From positions 1 to 64,000 of the forward strand of contig NVQL02000077.1 in the NCBI GenBank assembly GCA_002400495.2: a stretch of 64,000 nt of DNA, given 5' to 3'. Below are positions 8,245 through 17,284 of this stretch, piece by piece (positions within the stretch are counted from its first letter, which is position 1; every line of letters starts with the position of its first letter). A model generated the notes under the pieces. That model did no database searches. It was not told the DNA's origin and saw nothing but the letters and a program-made list of their open reading frames with translations. This DNA is from Alphaproteobacteria bacterium (lineage in GTDB: Bacteria; Pseudomonadota; Alphaproteobacteria; Rhizobiales; OSC116). The position numbers and the translations under genes were made by a program.

Positions 8245-10335
8245 TTAGGCAGATTGTACATCCTTTAGGAATACCGAAATGTTGCCTTCTAGATTCTCTA
8301 ACTGAACTTTTAAATCAGATGCATATTCACCCACTTCGGATGAAATATTTTCGGTTTGATCGACCGATCCATCAACCTCTTTCATCGCTTGGGAGCTTTC
8401 GACTGACAATTGCGCCACGGTGGCAATGTTGCTAGCAATCTCGTTCATCACGGTGCTTTGCTCTTCAACCGCGGTTGCCACACCAACAGACACTTCTGAT
8501 AGGCTAACGATCAATCCATCAACCTCTTCAATGGCAGCAGAGGCGTTACGCGAATCTTCCTGAATGGCGGCGATTTGCTGGGCAATTTCTTCTGTTGCTT
8601 TGGCTGTTTGGTTGGCTAGAGATTTCACCTCATTGGCCACAACTGCAAAGCCCCGCCCCGCATCGCCTGCCCGTGCAGCTTCGATGGTGGCGTTTAATGC
8701 CAGAAGGTTAGTTTGCTCGGCTATTTCTTCGATCAGTCGCACAACTTGTTGAATGCCTGTCGCGCTGGCTGATAAGGTTTCAATAATTTCAACCGTATTT
8801 TGGGTTTTGGCTTTGGCGGTATCGGCCATATCGGTTGAGCGTGCCGCCTGTTCCGAAATTTCACCGATCGATGCGACCATTTCTTCGGCTGCAGATGCCA
8901 CACTATTAATATTGTGCGATGTGGTCTCTACATTATTAGCGACGTTGCCACTTTGTTTTTTCATATCAGCAGCTGAACTGCTCAACCCACTTGATGCCAC
9001 TTGCAAACCGTCTGAGGCACTTCTTACGGTGGTAATGGTTTGACCAGAGGAAGTTTCAAAACCTTCAATTAGATTAGTAACTTGCTCAGCTTTAGCCAAT
9101 TCAGTAGCGCTCGCAGCTTCTCGTGCCTGGCTGGCAATTTTGCGTTCTGTCGCGTTGGTTTTAAACACCACTAAAGATTTGACCATATCGCCGACTTCGT
9201 CTTTACGATCTTGATCCAGATCTAGATTGGCTTCTAAATCATCATCTGCCAAGAGACCCATATACGCGGTGATTGTACGAATTGGATTGACAATGGATTT
9301 AGCAATTACCCAACCAAACCAGAATACCACAACCAATGAAGCCAATATGAGGCCACCAATTAGATAAAGCTGGAAGTGCAATGCATCTGCATGACTTTCG
9401 GTATAATGCGCGATGTCATCGGATAGATAATCTTCAATGTTTTTATAAATCGCATTTTTATCCATGTTAAGCTGATTCCATTCCCCAAGGGTGCTACCCT
9501 CCATTTCGTGAATGGCATGCGCGCCTTCGGGTGAATTATAAATGCTATTCACCGCCATGTCGCGATAATGTTCTATTTCTTTGAATATAGGATCCTTAAA
9601 TTTCTCTTCTACATAGGCAACTTGCTGTGCATCGGCAGAATGTTTAAACACATCATAATAAACCTCTTGCTTATCAATCATGGTCATCAGAGCTTTATGA
9701 GTCACCGCATCAAACTCGCCCAGTATAAAACCACTAGTGCCCAACGCACGCTCAATACCCGCAAATTCCTTCATTTCCAAGAAACCTGTGAAGGCATTAA
9801 TTTTATTGGTTAAGTGAGTGTCTTCGCTCAAATGGCCCATAAACTTCACGCCATCAAGTAATTCTGTGATGATGCTTTGATATTCGGCAAAGGCTTGTTC
9901 AATTGTTTTTTGGCCCGCATCAATCAGTAGCCTAAAGTCCTTCAGTGCCACCAAATGATGTTCGATTTGCTCTATTTGGTGCGAATAATGTTGACCATAA
10001 GCTGACCAATCAATGGATTTAAATTCTTTTTCAAACGCTGCTAAATGTTCGTCAGTTAGTATGCGTTGATGGCCAAGCTCTCTGACCGCAGACGCATCGT
10101 CTTGATGGGCAAGCACCGCAACCGTGTCATCGCGTTCAACTTGCAATTCATCAATCATATTGGTCATATAAGGCGAGAAATGCTCGAGCTTATTGATTTT
10201 ATCCATTAATGTCGTCTTCGCATATATTTGATAGAAGACATCACCCGCTAATACCAGCAATACCAGAACTGGTATGGCCAGCGCTAAATACATCCGCGTA
10301 TTGATTTTCATATTCTCAAGCATCGATCGATACAT
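8245..10335 (-). CDS. Methyl-accepting chemotaxis protein with NIT-like nitrate/nitrite sensor domain
   Basis: A 696-aa chemoreceptor. TM1 is at about residues 17-37, a long all-helical periplasmic region at 38-321, TM2 at 322-344, HAMP at 345-405 and the signalling hairpin to the C-terminus, with the conserved tip [30 protein letters not shown] split across two turns. The sensor region carries the two NIT-domain marks: [14 protein letters not shown] (65-68 QVER) and [20 protein letters not shown] (189-208). NIT domains sense nitrate or nitrite in proteins such as NasR. A good AGGGG site precedes the ATG. There is no C-terminal CheR-docking pentapeptide. The adjoining nitrate operon supports nitrate or nitrite as ligand, but that is inference. 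Confidence 0.88.
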   Translation of the reverse strand: MYRSMLENMKINTRMYLALAIPVLVLLVLAGDVFYQIYAKTTLMDKINKLEHFSPYMTNMIDELQVERDDTVAVLAHQDDASAVRELGHQRILTDEHLAAFEKEFKSIDWSAYGQHYSHQIEQIEHHLVALKDFRLLIDAGQKTIEQAFAEYQSIITELLDGVKFMGHLSEDTHLTNKINAFTGFLEMKEFAGIERALGTSGFILGEFDAVTHKALMTMIDKQEVYYDVFKHSADAQQVAYVEEKFKDPIFKEIEHYRDMAVNSIYNSPEGAHAIHEMEGSTLGEWNQLNMDKNAIYKNIEDYLSDDIAHYTESHADALHFQLYLIGGLILASLVVVFWFGWVIAKSIVNPIRTITAYMGLLADDDLEANLDLDQDRKDEVGDMVKSLVVFKTNATERKIASQAREAASATELAKAEQVTNLIEGFETSSGQTITTVRSASDGLQVASSGLSSSAADMKKQSGNVANNVETTSHNINSVASAAEEMVASIGEISEQAARSTDMADTAKAKTQNTVEIIETLSASATGIQQVVRLIEEIAEQTNLLALNATIEAARAGDAGRGFAVVANEVKSLANQTAKATEEIAQQIAAIQEDSRNASAAIEEVDGLIVSLSEVSVGVATAVEEQSTVMNEIASNIATVAQLSVESSQAMKEVDGSVDQTENISSEVGEYASDLKVQLENLEGNISVFLKDVQSA

Positions 10336-10737
10336 AATTACCCCTGTCCTAACGTCACAAACCCCATTGTGTGCTCATGAAGACAAACCATAAAAACAAC
10401 GACTTATTCCAATGAACTCACTTAAAATGTATGAATATACTTAACATTCCATTAAACAACTAGATTTCTACGAAGGCATATAGATAGGTCTTTAGTTTAG
10501 AATTAATCAAAACTACGAACAAATAGGCAATACCAATTAAATTAAATCAATTTAGTTGAATTATTCGCGTTTAACCGCGGTTTCGGGCGTTTTAGCTTAT
10601 TTTTATTGCAACAATAAAATTTCATTTATTTACAAATATAAATTGTTTAACGTCAAATATGATGGTTAAATTTTGACTTTATGGCTCGCCATCTTATACT
10701 ATATGTCTACGATTTTAATTGTTTTTGGGAGGGCTGG
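10336..10737. other. 402-bp AT-rich divergent intergenic region
   Basis: No gene is seen here. It must hold the chemoreceptor promoter (minus strand) and holds a sigma-70 promoter for the rightward gene at 10673-10700. A 10-bp palindrome AACCGCGGTT lies at 10573-10582 and stands out as GC-rich in an otherwise AT-rich stretch. I see no flagellar sigma-28 promoter in front of the chemoreceptor. Confidence 0.6.
10673..10700 (+). promoter_or_regulatory. Sigma-70 type promoter for PH-like membrane protein
   Basis: TTGACT (10673-10678), 16 bp, then TATACT (10695-10700). Transcription would start near 10707, about 30 nt before the GGGAGGG ribosome site that precedes the ATG at 10738. Confidence 0.6.
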
Positions 10738-10809
10738 ATGAAAAATTTATACTTGCCTGATGTTTTTCGTTACAATCCGAACCTATGGTTTGTATCACCT
10801 ATTTTATAG
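10738..10809 (+). other. Short ORF with strong ribosome site; probable true N-terminus or leader peptide
   Basis: An ATG directly after the purine-rich GGGAGGGCTGG opens a 23-codon frame, MKNLYLPDVFRYNPNLWFVSP and two more residues, ending in TAG. The downstream gene in another frame begins inside it and has no ribosome site of its own. Joining the two frames near 10800-10808 would give a continuous protein with a first membrane helix, so this is most likely the real start of the downstream gene, separated from it by a one-base loss. A leader peptide is the alternative. Confidence 0.45.
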
Positions 10810-11225
10810 GCATTAACATTGTCAATTATTTATCTAATGGCAATAAACAACTTGGTATGGCGGCGCAAAATCGCGACGATATTTTACCAAGCGGCTCAAA
10901 TTTGTCTAACCTCCTGCTACTGGTAGTTTTTTTGGCTTCCATCGGCATTGCCGCGTGGTCCTGGCATTTATACTATAAAAGTAGCCGTTTCATTAAACTC
11001 ACTGATGAGGTTATATCCGCACCCAAACATTTTGCCAGCCGCCAAATGGTTGAAGTTAAATTTGTTGATGTCATTGCAATCAAGCAATCATTATGGAGCA
11101 GAAAACTCATTATTGAGCATAAACATGGAAAGTTGACCTTAGACAGCTCTGGCTTTAAAGATAGGCAGATAAGGGATAATGTCTTTCGCGACATCCGCAA
11201 GCGGTGCAAACCCTATATTCAATAA
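10785..11225 (+). CDS. Small membrane protein with PH-like C-terminal domain (unnamed family)
   Basis: Up to 146 aa in this frame. A partly hydrophobic start (YFIGINIVNYL) is followed by a clear membrane helix, NLLLLVVFLASIGIAAWSW. The soluble tail at about 65-146 has the strand pattern and single C-terminal helix of bacterial PH-like domains (RFIKLTDEVISAP, VEVKFVDVIAIKQ, KLIIEHKHGKLTLDS, then a basic helix). I do not recognise a named family. The N-terminus is probably supplied by the short ORF at 10738 after a frameshift, since only that ORF has a ribosome site. The next gene follows 10 bp later and is likely co-transcribed. Confidence 0.6.
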   Translation: MVCITYFIGINIVNYLSNGNKQLGMAAQNRDDILPSGSNLSNLLLLVVFLASIGIAAWSWHLYYKSSRFIKLTDEVISAPKHFASRQMVEVKFVDVIAIKQSLWSRKLIIEHKHGKLTLDSSGFKDRQIRDNVFRDIRKRCKPYIQ

Positions 11226-11235
11226 TGGAGATAAA

Positions 11236-11847
11236 ATGAATCACATTAACTTAGCAGGGGTGTCTGTCACGCCATCTAAAATTATCTGCATTGGGCGTAA
11301 TTATGTCGATCACATCAAAGAATTAAACAGCGAAACCCCCGATGATATGGCGGTGTTTATCAAACCCAATTCAGCGATTACTGAGGTTTTAAACGCGGTG
11401 CATATTGAGCCATTACATTTTGAGGCCGAACTGTGTTTCTTAATCAAAGACGGAAAATATAGCGCCGTAGCAATTGGGTTAGACCTGACGAAACGCGCCT
11501 TACAATCCAAGCTAAAGAAGCAAGGCCTGCCTTGGGAGCGCAGCAAAGCCTTTGATGGCTCGGCGGTGTTTAGCGATTTTGTGGCGTTTGATGGTGTGGT
11601 CGATGATTTGAATTTCAGCTTGGATATTGAGGGTAAAAACATTCAAACTGGCAATGTTGAATTGATGATTTACAAACCTGATGTGATTTTGTCTGAACTT
11701 AAAAAATTCTTGACCCTTGAAGATGGTGACATTGTGATGACGGGCACGCCAGCTGGTGTTGGCATGGTTAAAGCGGGGCAGAAGTTTGAAGCTAGATTAT
11801 TTAATGCTGATAAATTGCTCAGCGCTTATATATCGCAAGCAGTTTAG
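11236..11847 (+). CDS. Fumarylacetoacetate hydrolase family protein (FAHD1/YcgM-like)
   Basis: 203 aa, the length of the short FAHD1 type. ICIGRNYVDHIKELNSETP and VFIKPNSAI match the family N-terminal motif. FEAELCFLI supplies the two metal-binding glutamates and GLDLTKRALQ the metal-binding aspartate region. VMTGTPAGVGMVKAGQKFEA is the conserved C-terminal loop. Family members are metal-dependent acylpyruvate hydrolases or oxaloacetate decarboxylases; the substrate here is unknown. I chose the ATG at 11236 because it has a GGAG site 6 nt upstream; an earlier in-frame ATG at 11179 would overlap the upstream gene. Confidence 0.88.
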   Translation: MNHINLAGVSVTPSKIICIGRNYVDHIKELNSETPDDMAVFIKPNSAITEVLNAVHIEPLHFEAELCFLIKDGKYSAVAIGLDLTKRALQSKLKKQGLPWERSKAFDGSAVFSDFVAFDGVVDDLNFSLDIEGKNIQTGNVELMIYKPDVILSELKKFLTLEDGDIVMTGTPAGVGMVKAGQKFEARLFNADKLLSAYISQAV

Positions 11848-11880
11848 AGTGGCACGCGGTCAATGCTGACATAGGTCAAC

Positions 11881-12270
11881 CTATAGAAAAATATATGACA
11901 CGCAATTTTCTTTAAATTTCATTTGGCGTTTTAATTCTTGCGGCATGATGGATTTAACGGTTTCGCCTTCAATATAGCGCAATTCAAGCGCGGTATCCCA
12001 GCTCGGATATTTTTCGAACATCCGATCAGCCAACTTATTTAAATAAGTGTAATTTTTTTTGTTTTCGCAAAAACAATCTTGGTCGGAGCGGCCATTTTGT
12101 AGGCAAGTTATCACCCTGCCCTTGGTGGCAAAAAATAGGTCTCGCACATTTTTAAGCGTTTCAATCGCGGCCGGATCGGTCAATTTTTCGGGCTTGCTCC
12201 ACACGGCATAAGCATTTTGGCCAAAGCCGCAGGCAAGTGCAATTACTAATATTCGTACTAATTTATGCAT
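11881..12270 (-). CDS. Secreted protein of unknown function, cysteine-containing
   Basis: 129 aa. A clear signal peptide ends near residue 22 (MHKLVRILVIALACGFGQNAYA). The mature part of about 107 residues is mostly helical and has four cysteines (CLQNGRSDQDCFC and a C near the end, ENCVSYIFL), which could form two disulfides in the periplasm. I recognise no family. It is convergent with the FAH gene and divergent from the NAMPT gene. Confidence 0.7.
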   Translation of the reverse strand: MHKLVRILVIALACGFGQNAYAVWSKPEKLTDPAAIETLKNVRDLFFATKGRVITCLQNGRSDQDCFCENKKNYTYLNKLADRMFEKYPSWDTALELRYIEGETVKSIMPQELKRQMKFKENCVSYIFL

Positions 12271-12414
12271 TATATTACGCCTAATTAAACATTAGATCCC
12301 TTCCCCCATTTTATCAGCGTGTATAATCTGCCTTTTATCGATTATATTCAAGTCACTATCAATTCTATCATTAAGAAGAAATTAATACGAATGCTTGCAT
12401 TGTAACTAATGTTC

Positions 12415-12443
12415 TTGACAGTTTTGAGCTTAAACCGCATAAA
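12415..12443 (+). promoter_or_regulatory. Sigma-70 type promoter for NAMPT-HAD operon
   Basis: TTGACA (12415-12420), 17 bp, then CATAAA (12438-12443). The predicted transcript starts near 12450, giving a leader of about 27 nt with a GAGG ribosome site. Confidence 0.6.
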
Positions 12444-12476
12444 ACTTTATATTCACTGAACAATTCGAGGTTCGAC

Positions 12477-13856
12477 ATGAAACTTAATTTTATTTTAGCG
12501 GCCGATAGTTATAAAACTTCACATTATAAACAATACCCACCTGAGACTGAAATTGTCTCTAGTTATATAGAATCTAGGGGTGGCGATCATCCGAAAGTGT
12601 TATTTTTTGGCCTACAAATGTATGTTGAGGAATATTTAACCAGCCCGATCAGCCAAGCTGATATTGATGAGGCGGATGACATTATCACCGCGCATGGCTT
12701 GCCGTTTAACCGCGAAGGTTGGCAATATATTTTGGATGAGCATGATGGTTATTTGCCACTAGAAATTCAGGCGCTTAAAGAAGGTTCGTTCTTTCCGTTT
12801 CGCAATGTGCTGGTACAAGTTAAGAATACCGACCCTAAATGTTTTTGGCTAACCAGTTATATTGAAACATCTTTACTGCGTGCCATTTGGTACCCAACCA
12901 CAGTGGCCACCCGCAGCCAGTATATGTATCAGAACATCAAAAAATATCTCGAATTAACCGCCGATAATTTAGATGGCCTGCCGTTTAAATTGCACGATTT
13001 TGGCGCCCGTGGTGCCAGTTCGATGGAATCGGCCGCGATTGGCGGCTTGGCACATTTGGTTAATTTTTCGGGCAGTGACACCATGGCTAGTTTGGTTTAT
13101 GGCCGTAAATATTATGACATTGACATGGCAGGATTTTCCATTCCGGCGGCGGAGCATAGCACCATCACCTCTTGGGGGCGCGGGGCTGAGAATGACGCTT
13201 ATGAGAATATGATTGATCAATTTGCCAAAGATGGCGCGGCGGTGGCGGTGGTCAGCGATAGCTATAATCTGTGGCATGCGCTTGACCAAATTTGGGGCGA
13301 AGAGCTTAAAGAAAAGGTTATCAATAGTGGCGGCACCATTGTCATCCGCCCCGATAGTGGCGACCCAATAGAGATTGTGACTGAAACCATTGTGAAGCTA
13401 ATGGAAAAATTCGGCCATAGTGTCAACAAAAAGGGCTATAAATTGCTGCCCGATTATATACGGGTGATTCAAGGCGATGGCGTGTCAGCTGAGGTCATCA
13501 CGCTGATATTGGAGCGGTTGATGCAATTGGGCATCAGCACCGATAATTTAGCGTTTGGCATGGGGGCTGAATTGCTGCAAAAAGTCGATCGTGATAATTT
13601 TCAATTCGCCATGAAAGTCTCTGCCGCTAAAATTGAAGGCGTTTGGTATGATATTTACAAAGACCCGATCACTGACCATCATAAACAATCCAAACGCGGG
13701 CGGTTTGCGGTGATAAAATCGGGCAAAAGCTGTTTGACGATTAGTGAAAAAAGCTTGGGCGATAAGAAAAACTTGCTTGAAACGGTTTATTTAAATGGCA
13801 AGGTTATGCGCCGCCAAAGCTTTGATGAAATTCGCAAACTAGCATTGAGCGAATGA
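12477..13856 (+). CDS. nadV: Nicotinamide phosphoribosyltransferase (NAMPT/NadV type)
   Basis: 459 aa, normal for bacterial and phage NadV (human NAMPT is 491). It opens with the family hallmark LAADSYKTSHYKQYPP. It also has the LHDFGARGASS segment, the active-site part AGFSIPAAEHSTITSWGRG containing the histidine, and IVIRPDSGDP, which binds the phosphoribosyl group. It converts nicotinamide plus PRPP to NMN, a one-step salvage to NAD that bypasses PncA/PncB. The next gene overlaps it by 4 bp. Confidence 0.93.
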   Translation: MKLNFILAADSYKTSHYKQYPPETEIVSSYIESRGGDHPKVLFFGLQMYVEEYLTSPISQADIDEADDIITAHGLPFNREGWQYILDEHDGYLPLEIQALKEGSFFPFRNVLVQVKNTDPKCFWLTSYIETSLLRAIWYPTTVATRSQYMYQNIKKYLELTADNLDGLPFKLHDFGARGASSMESAAIGGLAHLVNFSGSDTMASLVYGRKYYDIDMAGFSIPAAEHSTITSWGRGAENDAYENMIDQFAKDGAAVAVVSDSYNLWHALDQIWGEELKEKVINSGGTIVIRPDSGDPIEIVTETIVKLMEKFGHSVNKKGYKLLPDYIRVIQGDGVSAEVITLILERLMQLGISTDNLAFGMGAELLQKVDRDNFQFAMKVSAAKIEGVWYDIYKDPITDHHKQSKRGRFAVIKSGKSCLTISEKSLGDKKNLLETVYLNGKVMRRQSFDEIRKLALSE

Positions 13857-14494
13857 ATATGAGTGAGATTAAATTGATCTCGTTTGATTTTGATTTGACA
13901 TTAACCAAGCATAAAAGTGCGATGGTGCATTTTTCGCACGCACATGGAGTTGTCGATCAGGTCAAGCAACTTGAGCACGAATTTATAGCGGGAAGAATCA
14001 CCACCCATCAATTTGCCGATGCCAGTGCGGCGTTTTTTAAAAACCTATCACATGATGACATTGCGACCAAAATGGCTGATTTGGTGCTGATTGATGATTG
14101 CTTAGAGGTGATTGAGCAGATTAAAAGCTTGGGCATTCAGGTCATCATCTGCTCAGTTGGTTATCGGGCGTTAATTAAGCCAATTGCGCAGAAATTGAAT
14201 ATTGAGGTTTTTTCTGGGGTTGATTTGGCGGAACAGAACCAAATTTACAACGGTGATTTGACTGGTTATTTTAGTGAATATAACAAAATTACATTTGTGC
14301 AAAGATATGCGCTTGAGAATAATATCGAGCTTGAACAGGTGATGGCGGTTGGTGACAGCGCCACTGATGTGCCGTTATTTAATGTGGTCGGCAAGGCTGT
14401 GGCGTTTAATGCCAATGAGCTGGCACAAAAACATGCGCATCATATTGTCGATGGCCAAAGCCTCAAATGTTTATTGCCATTTATTGATTTGTGA
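13853..14494 (+). CDS. HAD-superfamily phosphatase coupled to NAMPT
   Basis: 213 aa. Motif I is FDFDLTLTKH (D-x-D-x-T), motif II lies around VIICSVGYRALIKP, the lysine of motif III is in EYNKITFVQRY, and motif IV is VGDSATDVPLF. This is the SerB-like arrangement of small-molecule phosphatases. The ATG overlaps the NAMPT stop by 4 bp, so the two are translationally coupled. A role on NMN, PRPP-derived or other nucleotide phosphates is inferred from coupling only. Convergent with the LysR gene 2 bp away. Confidence 0.82.
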   Translation: MNMSEIKLISFDFDLTLTKHKSAMVHFSHAHGVVDQVKQLEHEFIAGRITTHQFADASAAFFKNLSHDDIATKMADLVLIDDCLEVIEQIKSLGIQVIICSVGYRALIKPIAQKLNIEVFSGVDLAEQNQIYNGDLTGYFSEYNKITFVQRYALENNIELEQVMAVGDSATDVPLFNVVGKAVAFNANELAQKHAHHIVDGQSLKCLLPFIDL

Positions 14495-14496
14495 TA

Positions 14497-15378
14497 TCAT
14501 GTTTGCCCCGTTAACAGATGGCGTTCGCTTTTTATCGCCGCTATGATGAAATCTGAAAACACCCTAATGCGGGTATTGGTGCGTAATTCCCTATGGGTTA
14601 AAAGCCACAATTTAAATCTTGGGTCGGGTTTAGGATCAGATAACCTTGTCAGGCTTTCCTCTCCTGCACCTAAAAAACATGGCAACATGCTGATGCCCAT
14701 GCCCGCTTTGCAGGCTTCGAGCTGCACCAACAGGTTCACAATCTGGCCTTTTGCTGCTATGTGCGGGAATTCACTTTTCTTCACCCAATTGGGGAAAGCG
14801 CCTTGCGGCCCAAAGCCGATCCAATGGGCGGGCGGCTCAAATTTGGGTTCAAGCGAATGGGTTGCCAGATAATTTTTAGATGCATAAGGCGCGATGCTGC
14901 AAGTGAGCAAGCGCCTGCCAATCAAGTGATCGGGCGGCGCACTGGTGAAGCGCAGCGCAATGTCAGCCTCGCGAATGTCGAGGTTAACTGCGCTATAAGT
15001 GGTCTGCAATTCTAGTTGGATGTCTGGGTATTTTTCGGTAAAAATGACTATATATGGCATCAATAAATGGGTGGCTAGCGCGTCAACCAAGGATATTTTA
15101 ATGCTGCCCGAAAGCTTGTGATCATGGCCAATGATGCGTCGCTCCAGCCCGCCCATTTCTTCTTCAATCTGTTCAGCAACCTGCAACATGTCCTCTCCAA
15201 CCAAGGTGAGAACATAGCCGCTTGGTAAGCGATCGAACAGCCGCACGGCTAACTTATGCTCCAACGCGTCAATGCGCCGTGCCACCGTCGAGTGGCTGAT
15301 TTTTAATTTTGCTGCGGCTGCGCGCACCGTGCCATGGCGCATTAGAGCCAAAAAAATCTTAATATCTTCCCAATTCAT
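14497..15378 (-). CDS. LysR-family transcriptional regulator
   Basis: 293 aa. The N-terminal helix-turn-helix reads MNWEDIKIFLALMRHGTVRAAAAKLKISHSTVARRIDALEHKL in overlapping segments, and the remainder is the periplasmic-binding-protein-like effector domain. It belongs to the large group that begins with MNWED/MDWD. It is divergent from the secreted protein gene at 15543, and an inverted repeat lies in the shared gap, so it probably controls that gene. The effector is unknown. Confidence 0.9.
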   Translation of the reverse strand: MNWEDIKIFLALMRHGTVRAAAAKLKISHSTVARRIDALEHKLAVRLFDRLPSGYVLTLVGEDMLQVAEQIEEEMGGLERRIIGHDHKLSGSIKISLVDALATHLLMPYIVIFTEKYPDIQLELQTTYSAVNLDIREADIALRFTSAPPDHLIGRRLLTCSIAPYASKNYLATHSLEPKFEPPAHWIGFGPQGAFPNWVKKSEFPHIAAKGQIVNLLVQLEACKAGMGISMLPCFLGAGEESLTRLSDPKPDPRFKLWLLTHRELRTNTRIRVFSDFIIAAIKSERHLLTGQT

Positions 15379-15401
15379 CGGCTCATCCTAGTTTCAAATC
15401 T

Positions 15402-15419
15402 TGTCTCATATTTAAGACA
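15402..15419. promoter_or_regulatory. Inverted repeat, candidate LysR operator
   Basis: TGTCT, 8 bp, AGACA: a perfect 5-bp dyad 24 bp upstream of the LysR start and about 125 bp upstream of the divergent gene. The size and position fit a LysR autoregulatory site. A TTGACT -35-like box follows at about 15434. Confidence 0.5.
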
Positions 15420-15542
15420 CACATGCGCAATATTGACTGTTTTCATTTAAATTTAATACGGATAGCTTGCCTTATGCAACCAGTTATTTCAATTTAACAT
15501 CAAATAACCGAGGCTGGTTGATCAAACAACTAAGGAAAAAAA

Positions 15543-15977
15543 ATGAAAAACAAATCTATCTCACGCCGTTTTACAAATATTTTTATGGCGATATTTATCT
15601 CACTTGCCGCGGCTTTTTCGGCCAACACTGCATTGGCGCATGACTCGTCACCCGCATTGCAAAAAGGTGCGTATTTTGTTGATATTCTTTATCTGCAAGA
15701 TGGCAAAACGCCTGCCGATGCCAAAACCTATTTTGAAAAAGTGACAGAGGTTATCGCAGGTCACGGGTTGGAACGCATCACACCAGGCTTTATCGTTACC
15801 ACTGTGATGAATGGTGATATTGAGCCGCAATTGGTCAATGTTTGGTCGGTCAGCGACCCTGAAAATACGTTTAAAAACATCTTTTCTGATGATGCTTATT
15901 TACAGCATGTGCCATTGCGCAATGCGACATTTGATATGAAACGCTCACATATGTTTATGTTGAAAGCTGCAGAATAA
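15543..15977 (+). CDS. Secreted small alpha/beta-barrel-like protein (ABM/DUF1330-like)
   Basis: 144 aa with an N-terminal signal sequence ending near ALA-HD at residue 32 (FMAIFISLAAAFSANTALA). The remaining domain (GAYFVDILYL, YFEKVTEVIAGHGLERITPGF, PQLVNVWSV, YLQHVPLRNATFDMKRSHMFML) has the strand-helix-strand order of dimeric ferredoxin-like barrels such as DUF1330 or ABM. Secretion is unusual for that fold. AAGGA precedes the ATG. It is divergent from the LysR gene, which probably regulates it. Function is unknown. Confidence 0.72.
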   Translation: MKNKSISRRFTNIFMAIFISLAAAFSANTALAHDSSPALQKGAYFVDILYLQDGKTPADAKTYFEKVTEVIAGHGLERITPGFIVTTVMNGDIEPQLVNVWSVSDPENTFKNIFSDDAYLQHVPLRNATFDMKRSHMFMLKAAE

Positions 15978-15989
15978 TATAAGTGTAGG

Positions 15990-16013
15990 CTGAAGAAGTT
16001 CCCTTCTTCGGCT
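15990..16013. terminator. Hairpin between convergent genes
   Basis: GCTGAAGAAG, loop TTCC, CTTCTTCGGC: a 10-bp stem with one G-T pair, between the stop codons of two convergent genes. The following T-tract is weak, so termination efficiency is uncertain. Confidence 0.5.
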
Positions 16014-16017
16014 TAAA

Positions 16018-17283
16018 TTAACCTCGTGCCAATTGCTTGGTTATGGATTGCTGCATCATCGCCAAAGGCGCAAAAAACGCCAATATGGCGGCGATGATGA
16101 GCGCCATTAGCATCATCCATATTTCGGCCGCTGAGAGGCTGGTGACAATGCTGATATTCACCCGACTTTGGATGTAATCATTGATGAGAAATGACGTGCC
16201 ATAAGCCAGCAATAGGCCGCTTATAATGCCGACCACCACAATGCTCATAATATAACCCCAGATTGCCAAATAAATGTATAATCGCGGCGCACCCAAAGCC
16301 CGCAAAATGGCAAATTGACGACTAAATAATTGAAACATAATCGATATGCCAATTAAAATGGATATGATGACCAAAGCCTCGACGATATAACCCATTAAGG
16401 TCAATATTTGTCTGGCATCACCCATTAACATATAAAATTCGGCCATAATCTCCGCAGGGAAAAAAGCTGTGGTTTGATGCTCGTCATATTCACTGCGCAG
16501 GCGATAAGCGGCGGCTATGCTTTTGGGCTTTAGCACCATTACCGAGGCTTCGGTTAAATATTCATTGTCAAATGGCAAGCCGATATTTTCTTCATTGGCT
16601 TCACTATGACCATTGGCAAGGCCGTGTATTTCCCACATCATTTCAATCGGGATGATGATGGCATTGTCCCACGCAGTCGCGGTGGCTTGCATGCGGCCGA
16701 CAATGGTTAGCTCGCTGCCAACATGTTCATGATTATGCGCCCCTTCATCTTCATGATGTTCTTCGTCTTCATCTTCGTCATGATGCTCATCTTCTGGCAT
16801 GGCTTCACCATGGGTTGGGGTTATCACATCCCCGACTTTTAGTTTCACATTGGCACCAATCACCGCGTGTTCGTGGGTGGTGAAAATTTTACCTTCTAAC
16901 AATTTGTCTTTTGATAGGTGATTAATAAACGGCGCAATGGTGCCGATGATTGGCGATGATTTATAGCTATCGCCAAACGCGATGGGGGCGGCAAAATCTA
17001 AGCCATCCTCGGCCAAAATGTCAATCATTTGTTCGGTTGGGATGAGGTTCAACGATTTGGATTGCAAAAATGCCGTGGCTAATAGCAAGTCGGTTTTGCT
17101 GCCACTAGCGCCGATGATGACATCAAACTGATTGGTCACCGCGGCACTGGTTTGGCGCATTAATCTTTCCTGTATTGATATAATGATGCTAAATGCCGCA
17201 GCCACCGCAATTAAGATAACAAAGGCTAAAGAGATATATTTGTATCGCCTAAAACTGGCTTTAATCAATAAAGAAGGGTTCAT
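16018..17283 (-). CDS. FtsX/MacB-type ABC permease with His/Asp/Glu-rich loop
   Basis: 421 aa. One N-terminal helix is followed by a large periplasmic domain and three C-terminal helices (from about 290), the FtsX-like layout. The periplasmic domain contains a metal-binding style insert, DEHHDEDEDEEHHEDEGAH, near residue 165. With the ATPase and the DUF3299-like protein upstream it matches the plan of the Pseudomonas aeruginosa PA4063-PA4066 operon, which is zinc-responsive; a zinc role is therefore inferred. The ATPase gene ends 1 bp before this one starts. The system is probably not a classic importer, since FtsX-type permeases usually act mechanically or as exporters. Confidence 0.82.
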   Translation of the reverse strand: MNPSLLIKASFRRYKYISLAFVILIAVAAAFSIIISIQERLMRQTSAAVTNQFDVIIGASGSKTDLLLATAFLQSKSLNLIPTEQMIDILAEDGLDFAAPIAFGDSYKSSPIIGTIAPFINHLSKDKLLEGKIFTTHEHAVIGANVKLKVGDVITPTHGEAMPEDEHHDEDEDEEHHEDEGAHNHEHVGSELTIVGRMQATATAWDNAIIIPIEMMWEIHGLANGHSEANEENIGLPFDNEYLTEASVMVLKPKSIAAAYRLRSEYDEHQTTAFFPAEIMAEFYMLMGDARQILTLMGYIVEALVIISILIGISIMFQLFSRQFAILRALGAPRLYIYLAIWGYIMSIVVVGIISGLLLAYGTSFLINDYIQSRVNISIVTSLSAAEIWMMLMALIIAAILAFFAPLAMMQQSITKQLARG

Positions 17284-17284
17284 A

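Noticed and set aside
8175-8245. Intrinsic terminator after the chemoreceptor gene
   Set aside because: GATTGAT...ATCAATC pairs downstream of the stop, but the stem is AT-rich and no T-tract follows.
12480-14494. Prophage or plasmid origin for the NAMPT-HAD pair
   Set aside because: NadV is common in phages, but no integrase, phage gene, repeat border or clear change in composition is seen around it.
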